DNA from: CAITNM01 sp037138055
GTDB lineage: Bacteria > Pseudomonadota > Alphaproteobacteria > Paracaedibacterales > CAITNM01
Length of the DNA: 53,686 nucleotides
Assembly (NCBI GenBank): GCA_037138055.1
Contig: JBAXJB010000008.1
Coordinates: 1-53,686, forward strand
Reading direction: 5' to 3'
This document shows positions 50,101-53,686 of the stretch, in pieces; within the stretch, counting starts at the first letter, position 1; every line of letters starts with the position of its first letter. The translations under genes were made by a program, and so were the position numbers. The notes beneath the pieces were generated by a model. That model searched no databases. It saw only the letters and a list, made by a program, of their open reading frames with translations, and was not told the origin of the DNA.

Positions 50101-50850
50101 GATAATGCATCAAGCCGCATCCGCAAGCTTTTATCAAAATTAACAGTTTCTGGGGGTGGAACATTGTCTGCCACAGCAACTGGAACGGCTTATATTCAAG
50201 GCGGAGGAACTGCTGTGTTGCCACCATCAAACTCAATTGATGCTGTTGAAATTAACAACGGCACCTTACAAGTTAGCACCCCTGCACCAATTACCTTTAA
50301 TGCTTCTGGGGGGTCAGCAGTGGTGGAAATTTTAGCTGCTATTAACACTGGGGCATTTACCTTTACAACACCTGGTGCTGTGAAAATTGCAACGGGTATT
50401 GCAGCAATTCTTGATGCCCCTTCAGGTAGCAGCCTTATGTCAAAAACCGGTGCAGGACGGTTGCGAGCAATAGATAATTTAAGTGCTTCCACAACACCTG
50501 TGGCAGTTACTGAAGGCATTTTAGAAGTCAGTGGAGCATCTGGAAAGCTGCCAAATGCTGCCACTTCAGTAGCTAGTGGTGGGACTTTGCAATTAGGCAC
50601 TTCAGGTGGAACAGTTGCAGCTGGTGCAGTGGCAAACGCTTCTGTTGCTTCGGGGGGCATCATGTCGATATTGGCCGGGGCAACAGGTGCGGTAACAAGT
50701 GCTGATATTTCATCAGGTGGAATTGTCTCAGTAGCAGCTGGTGTTACGGCACCTAGTGGAATGTTCACAAGTGCTACGTTCCGTTCGGGGGGGATTTTGC
50801 AAGTGGCTGATGGCGCAACACTTGGCCAATCATTTACTTCTGTAGCTTAA
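47188..50850 (+). CDS. Giant secreted NHL-repeat propeller protein with beta-solenoid C-terminal domain
   Basis: The 1220-residue product has a long N-terminal export signal (WGISIVVGLVLSAGLSATAS). From about residue 50 to 980 it carries sixteen NHL-like units such as GIYVDSSNNVYIADTGNHLI, each followed by RKI and STIAGT, with recurrent GFSGDGAAATAA, enough for two or three six-bladed propellers. A less regular stretch lies near residues 395-500. From about residue 985 a beta-solenoid starts (LTVSGGGTLSATATGTAYIQ) that is homologous to the proteins at 28848 and 50864, ending LQVADGATLGQSFTS. No transmembrane barrel is seen. A surface adhesin or extracellular binding protein is likely (inference). 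It is 13 bp upstream of its partner gene. Confidence 0.85.
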   Translation: MTSANIQHKNTFLNWGISIVVGLVLSAGLSATASYDVSTIAGSSVSFSGDGAIATAARLQDPYGIFVHSSGDVYFSDKNNQRIRKITASTGFISTIAGTGTIGFSGDNGAATAATFQYPAGICLDSSNNIYIADYFNGRIRKITATTGVISTIQTGLNKPTGIFLDSSNTIYFADSNNHRVCKIVSGTMSVIAGITGTAGFSGDGAAATAAMLNTPAGIYVDSSNNVYIADTGNHLIRKISGGIISTIAGTTAGYSGDGASANAAYMSNPGGVCKDSTGKFYFADTANNCIRQITTAGIISTLSGFTSAFTLSGPRGICVDSSNNLYVANTGGSSILKRTSGGAVSILSAFTGLTAPQGIFVDSVNNIFVANTGGNNIKMLWGAATFGSGAGQYAQNSVYTIASSVTPTGIWAVGSATPNNIRVYFTDASGVIFFKPASASNSLGTVYTTAATAGTTSVGIFGVADTTSGSIDTLYYTKGGSANNIYRLPYNYNTQSGSTTSVAGSTSTAGFSGDGATATSSLLNSPYGIYFDGTTVYVSDSGNNRIRQFTVGGNISTFAGPNGGFSSDGTPATTAKLNSPNSVYVNGSTVYVADSGNHRIRTFSTVGGPISTIVGTGSAGFLDGSTTVAVLNSPQGVTADTAGNIYITEIGNDRIRKLTGSTVSTLAGGFGDGGLATAANLNSPWALTTDSSGNIYIADFSNSLIRKIAVGTGIISTIGSQASTNGLAVDSAGNVYSANFGSNTITKFTLSGGTYTSSVFAGSGSAGNANGTGTAASFRGPSRIAFGPSGNLYVADQTNHVIRMITPLGVVSTIAGIAQTSGFLDGNGTIAKFLNPSGIAVDSSENIFVTEQSTNSTIRKIMNSGGVYTVSTVAGANGTTVNGAGYVDGLGTAAKFNNPVGIGIDRAGSIYVADRNNNRIRQITYSAGVYSVSTIAGGTSAGTTDGTGLAALFNGPSGLCVDNFGNILVADNASSRIRKLLSKLTVSGGGTLSATATGTAYIQGGGTAVLPPSNSIDAVEINNGTLQVSTPAPITFNASGGSAVVEILAAINTGAFTFTTPGAVKIATGIAAILDAPSGSSLMSKTGAGRLRAIDNLSASTTPVAVTEGILEVSGASGKLPNAATSVASGGTLQLGTSGGTVAAGAVANASVASGGIMSILAGATGAVTSADISSGGIVSVAAGVTAPSGMFTSATFRSGGILQVADGATLGQSFTSVA

Positions 50851-50863
50851 AGGGAGACTAAAA

Positions 50864-51625
50864 ATGAAACATATTCAAAAAATAATTTTAAGCTTTTTAA
50901 TTGCCTTGTTCGCAAAACCACAATTACATGCAGTAGCGGACATGTATTTTAGTGTTCCAACCGGTACCGGCACCTATAGTGGTGACAACACCGCAACGGG
51001 CAAGGCATATAAAACAGGTGCCGGTACGGCCGTTTTTAGTGGAGCAAATACCTTTGGTCAGGTTGAAATTGACGCAGGCACAGTCTCAGTTGGCTCAGCA
51101 AGTAATTTGGGCAACCCCACTGCCACCATATTTAATGGCACTAGCGTGATCCTTAAAATAACTGCGGATATGAACACAGGCGCGCTTACCATGACCACAG
51201 CAGGAGCTGTGCAGGTACAATCAGGCGTTACGGCTACGCTTAATACTGCACCATCAGGTTCAAACATTTTGTCAGTGACGGGCGCAGGCACTGTAGCAGT
51301 AACCTCTGCCCTTGCAACCTCAACAACACCTATTGCAGTTTCAGGCAGTGGCACAACCTTGCGGGTTAGCGGTAGCGGGGTGTTATCATCGGGCATTGCA
51401 CCATCAATTGCATCGGGTTCTATTTTGCAATTGGGCACATCCTCAGGGACTGTAGCATCAGGCGCGGTGACAAATGCGAATATTGCATCAGGTGGAATTC
51501 TCTATATTGCACCCGGTGTTAGCGCCCCTAGTAATGTTTTAACAACTCCGACCATTCATAATGGAGCGATCATACAATTAGGCGCGAATTCAACATTTGC
51601 TCAGGCAATTACTGTGGTGGCGTAA
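50864..51625 (+). CDS. Secreted beta-solenoid protein, partner of the NHL protein
   Basis: The 253-residue product has signal peptide KHIQKIILSFLIALFAKPQL. Its repeated beta-strand pattern (YKTGAGTAVFSGANTFGQVE, then ALTMTTAGAVQVQSGVTATL and ILSVTGAGTVAVTSALATST) aligns over its whole length with the 28848-29888 protein and with the C-terminal domain of the 1220-residue protein. It ends IQLGANSTFAQAITV. SD AGGGAG, with a 13-bp gap after the big gene, makes a two-gene operon. It may be a structural subunit of the same surface assembly (inference). Confidence 0.82.
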   Translation: MKHIQKIILSFLIALFAKPQLHAVADMYFSVPTGTGTYSGDNTATGKAYKTGAGTAVFSGANTFGQVEIDAGTVSVGSASNLGNPTATIFNGTSVILKITADMNTGALTMTTAGAVQVQSGVTATLNTAPSGSNILSVTGAGTVAVTSALATSTTPIAVSGSGTTLRVSGSGVLSSGIAPSIASGSILQLGTSSGTVASGAVTNANIASGGILYIAPGVSAPSNVLTTPTIHNGAIIQLGANSTFAQAITVVA

Positions 51626-51734
51626 GGGTTGCAGCTGAAACTCAAGCACTGTTGAAAAACTATGTCCTTAACACTTCCTTAAAACACTTTTGGTAGGGTA
51701 TAGTTACGCACATGAATGAATATGATTTTTTAAA

Positions 51735-52184
51735 ATGCGGCACAATTTTTTAGAAACAATTACCGGCGCGGTTGTCCTGCTTGTGGCAGGGGTTTTCTTT
51801 GCGTTTGGGTATCAATTTTCAAGCTCATCACGAATGCCCACCGTTAGAGTACTTGCGAATTTTGACCGCATCGACGGCGTTTCAATAGGTAATGACGTGC
51901 GCATGGGCGGTGTAACCATTGGCCACGTGGCCCACATTGCCATTAACAAAAAAACTTTCAAAGCAATAGTGTCTATGGACATTGATGAAAGTTTAAAAAT
52001 TCCAAAAGATAGTTCCGCCGAAATTGTTAGCGAAAGCCTAATGGGTGGCAAATATGTGAATTTGGCACCGGGTGGAGATGACGAGATTTTGAAATCTGGC
52101 GATACTATATCGTTGACTCAGTCATCAGTCAGCCTTGAGGGATTACTCAGCAAGTACGTTTTCAGCAATAACGATAAGAAATAG
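51735..52184 (+). CDS. mlaD: Outer membrane lipid asymmetry protein MlaD (MCE domain)
   Basis: The 149-residue product has an N-terminal TM anchor (TITGAVVLLVAGVFFAFGYQ) and one MCE domain: FDRIDGVSIGNDVRMGGVTI then GHVAHIAIN, IPKDSSAEIVSESLMGGKYV and NLAPGG. MlaD hexamers bind phospholipids and pass them between MlaC and the MlaFE transporter. No mlaE, mlaF or mlaC is adjacent, so the system is dispersed, as is frequent in alphaproteobacteria. There is no clear SD before the ATG. It is separated from the solenoid operon by about 110 bp. Confidence 0.96.
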   Translation: MRHNFLETITGAVVLLVAGVFFAFGYQFSSSSRMPTVRVLANFDRIDGVSIGNDVRMGGVTIGHVAHIAINKKTFKAIVSMDIDESLKIPKDSSAEIVSESLMGGKYVNLAPGGDDEILKSGDTISLTQSSVSLEGLLSKYVFSNNDKK

Positions 52185-52213
52185 ACTCCCCCCATTTTTC
52201 ACGAAAACCAAGG

Positions 52214-52242
52214 TTGTCATGCACTTGTTAAATCTTTATGCT
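52214..52242 (+). promoter_or_regulatory. Sigma-70-type promoter of the 52284 gene
   Basis: TTGTCA (52214-52219) and TATGCT (52237-52242) have a 17-bp spacer, 42 bp before the ATG. The -10 match is partial. Confidence 0.5.
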
Positions 52243-52283
52243 GTTCAGCAGCTTCAAAGGTTAAATGAAAAAGGGGATTTAAT

Positions 52284-52892
52284 ATGAAATACTTACTAAT
52301 GCTACTATTTCTAACAACATTAGCTGCCGCTACTGAAAGTAAAGAAGATGAATTAGGCGTCGACACTACTTCTATAGACCAAAGAAGCAGAGGAAATATT
52401 ACTATACCTGCACATGCTGTTAGGGATCTTGCGGGAAACCATTATGTAAGAGACTCCATTGGTCGTTGTTGCAGAATAACCCCAACAGGTGAAGTTACTG
52501 TATTCCCACCCAAAGAATTTTTAAGAAAGCACCCAAAAACCTATTTGACCATTAATAAATCGCTCAGGTCAGAGATAATATTAACTGTCTTAAACACATA
52601 TTTAAAATCTTCTTATGATGATATATATATCCTTCTAGCAACAGAAGCAGATAAGTGTTGTAAAGCGCATCCTGGCGAGATTACTACCCCAGCACCAATA
52701 AATACAGCCTTAAATTTTTTCTTTTGTAAGTGTGATGTGGATTATGATAAAGTCTATTCTAGACTTGCAAATGAAAATGCTAGTGAAGAAGCATTTGATG
52801 CATTTTTCTCTCCTTGTTCACTACTGATGCGGGAAATAGATGCTTATCTGAAATTAGCGCTAAAATCACAAGTGATTGAGTCAACCGAGTAG
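52284..52892 (+). CDS. Small secreted protein with one NHL-like unit, function unknown
   Basis: The 202-residue product has signal peptide MKYLLMLLFLTTLAAATESK. Residues 40-75 (AVRDLAGNHYVRDSIGRCCR, then ITPTGEVTVF) resemble a single NHL repeat like those of the 1220-residue protein. The rest is helical and Cys-rich (KCCKAHPG, FFFCKCDVDY). A nearly identical signal peptide begins the 53476 gene, and the NHL-like unit recurs in the fragment at 53019. A terminator follows the stop. Probably one intact member of a locally expanded family. Confidence 0.72.
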   Translation: MKYLLMLLFLTTLAAATESKEDELGVDTTSIDQRSRGNITIPAHAVRDLAGNHYVRDSIGRCCRITPTGEVTVFPPKEFLRKHPKTYLTINKSLRSEIILTVLNTYLKSSYDDIYILLATEADKCCKAHPGEITTPAPINTALNFFFCKCDVDYDKVYSRLANENASEEAFDAFFSPCSLLMREIDAYLKLALKSQVIESTE

Positions 52893-52916
52893 TTTCCATC
52901 CCCTCATTAAACTTTC

Positions 52917-52948
52917 CAAGCCCCGTAGTCAAACTGCGGGGTTTTGAT
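52917..52948 (+). terminator. Rho-independent terminator after the 52284 gene
   Basis: CCCCGTAG (52921-52928) pairs with CTGCGGGG (52934-52941), followed by TTTTG. It lies about 30 bp past the stop. Confidence 0.8.
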
Positions 52949-53018
52949 TAGAATGCGATCTTTTAGGTTTGTTATTTGAAAGCAGAAAGCAGAAAAAGGT
53001 TGATTAGGTTTAAACAAT

Positions 53019-53270
53019 GTCGACACCACTCCTATCGCTAGAGGAAGCAATGGTGGAACAGCAGCTACTTCTAGGAAGCCACTAGATATTACTATTGATG
53101 ATAAGGGAGACATTTATTTAGTAGGTCCCGATACTGACCGTATTAGGAAAATTACTCCAGCAGGTAACTTGATTACTTTTGGGAGCATACCCGAAGAATT
53201 TTTAGCAACACACCCAAAAACTTCAGCTCCAGTTGCTAATGAAGAAAATGAAGAACTTGAAGTAACATGA
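53019..53270 (+). pseudogene. N-terminally truncated relative of the 52284 protein
   Basis: An open frame of 83 codons lacks any start codon or signal peptide: a stop lies a few codons upstream with no ATG, GTG or TTG between. It begins VDTTPIARGSN, matching VDTTSIDQRSR in the 52284 product, then LDITIDDKGDIYLVGPDTDR and IRKITPAGNLITF, a better NHL unit than in the intact gene, then EEFLATHPKT (compare KEFLRKHPKT), and an acidic end (NEENEELEVT). It is the 5'-deleted and 3'-shortened remains of a tandem copy. I see no frameshift in an alternative frame that would restore an N terminus. Confidence 0.75.
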
Positions 53271-53320
53271 AGATAGGCTAAAACCAAGGATAATGGACAA
53301 ATCCCCTAGTGATTACTAGT

Positions 53321-53351
53321 TTGTATACCCGTGTTTTTCCCGGGTATACAA
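53321..53351. repeat. Perfect 11-bp inverted repeat
   Basis: TTGTATACCCG (53321-53331) and CGGGTATACAA (53341-53351) enclose a 9-base T-rich loop. It has little T tract after it, so it may be a terminator-like structure or an operator between the pseudogene and the 53476 gene. Confidence 0.55.
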
Positions 53352-53475
53352 ATAATTTAGTGATGGCTATACGTGTAAAGTAATTTAAGAGTCTGTATTT
53401 AAATTTATTAATGCATATTTTTAACATTACAGTTCATACTACTGAAATTAATACCTATCAACAAAGGAGTTGAAT

Positions 53476-53646
53476 ATGAAATACTTTCTAACTTTATTAC
53501 TTCTAACAACATTAGCTGCCGGGGATAATCTGGATCTAGATAATTCATCTACTTTACGCACTAATAATACTAATAATACTGCTGATCTTTCTCAAAAGTG
53601 TCCTCTTTTGGGCGAATCTGATGAAAAGATAACTAGGAACTGTTAA
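53476..53646 (+). CDS. Short secreted peptide with the 52284-type signal peptide
   Basis: The frame encodes 56 residues with SD AAAGGAG 6 nt upstream. The signal peptide MKYFLTLLLLTTLAAGDN is almost the same as in the 52284 product. The mature part is a short Asn/Thr-rich segment (STLRTNNTNNTADLSQ) and CPLLGESDEKITRNC with two Cys that could pair. It may be a real small secreted peptide or a copy cut short by a premature stop. The end of the window follows 40 bp later. Confidence 0.55.
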   Translation: MKYFLTLLLLTTLAAGDNLDLDNSSTLRTNNTNNTADLSQKCPLLGESDEKITRNC

Positions 53647-53686
53647 CAAACTAGATTTTTGATCAAAGCGAGCGCTATGAAAGAAT

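Noticed and set aside
50196..50768. Minus-strand 190-codon frame opposite the NHL gene's solenoid
   Set aside because: It is a low-complexity shadow of a Gly/Ala/Thr-rich coding strand.

Overview
This AT-rich window is chromosomal DNA of an alphaproteobacterium, most likely an intracellular or protist-associated one (Holosporales/Rickettsiales-like; inferred from gene content, not proven). The housekeeping blocks are bacterial and alphaproteobacterial in order: rpmH-rnpA-yidD-yidC-engB, lgt-midA-pgeF, ffh-rpsP-rimM, fliO-fliP and a lone mlaD. Between them lie many genes for exported proteins of unknown function, often as tandem paralogs, and many short palindromic intergenic repeats. No rRNA, tRNA, CRISPR array, phage or transposase gene is visible.

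Layout. 0.1-3.5 kb: two low-complexity secreted proteins and a small cytosolic protein. 3.7-6.8 kb: ribosomal protein, RNase P and membrane-insertion cluster. 6.8-12.6 kb: repeat-rich zone with a GIY-YIG protein, an outer-membrane barrel and three secreted proteins that share an N-terminal F-x-G-K-T-P-x-Q-L-K motif; a three-copy 109-bp tandem repeat lies in it. 12.6-18.5 kb: thiolase plus lipoprotein hydrolase, two ankyrin-like secreted paralogs, a Bcr-type drug exporter and an EamA exporter. 19-22.7 kb: prs, a DPPR-synthase-like UbiA protein and a GT-C-like membrane protein, which together look like a polyprenyl-phosphoryl-pentose pathway. 22.8-27.2 kb: lgt-midA-pgeF with two secreted proteins. 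27.4-31 kb: an MFS transporter, a surface beta-solenoid gene bracketed by an inverted repeat and preceded by a G9 tract, and a secreted protein resembling the lyase domain of class III lanthipeptide synthetases (OspF/SpvC fold). 31-38.2 kb: fliP/fliO, two secreted paralogs, a DUF1835-like protein and ffh-rpsP-rimM. 38.2-46.5 kb: a secreted GT90-like glycosyltransferase, a SemiSWEET with a broken duplicate, two secreted GNAT-like proteins, aquaporin, a FliJ-like coiled coil and dgkA-eptA. 47-53.7 kb: a giant 16-blade NHL-propeller protein and a second beta-solenoid protein, then mlaD, then a decaying family of small secreted proteins carrying a single NHL-like unit.

How it fits together. The envelope genes (yidC, lgt, dgkA, eptA, mlaD, aquaporin, the prs-ubiA-GT-C trio) build and modify a Gram-negative envelope. 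The secreted set includes folds usually met in the cytosol or in eukaryotic secretory compartments (GNAT, GT90, LanKC-type lyase, a helical repeat protein ending in a basic NLS-like tail). This is the profile expected of host-interaction effectors, but export beyond the periplasm is inference. Homopolymeric G/C tracts and mosaic palindromic repeats beside surface genes suggest local mechanisms for switching or rearranging expression.
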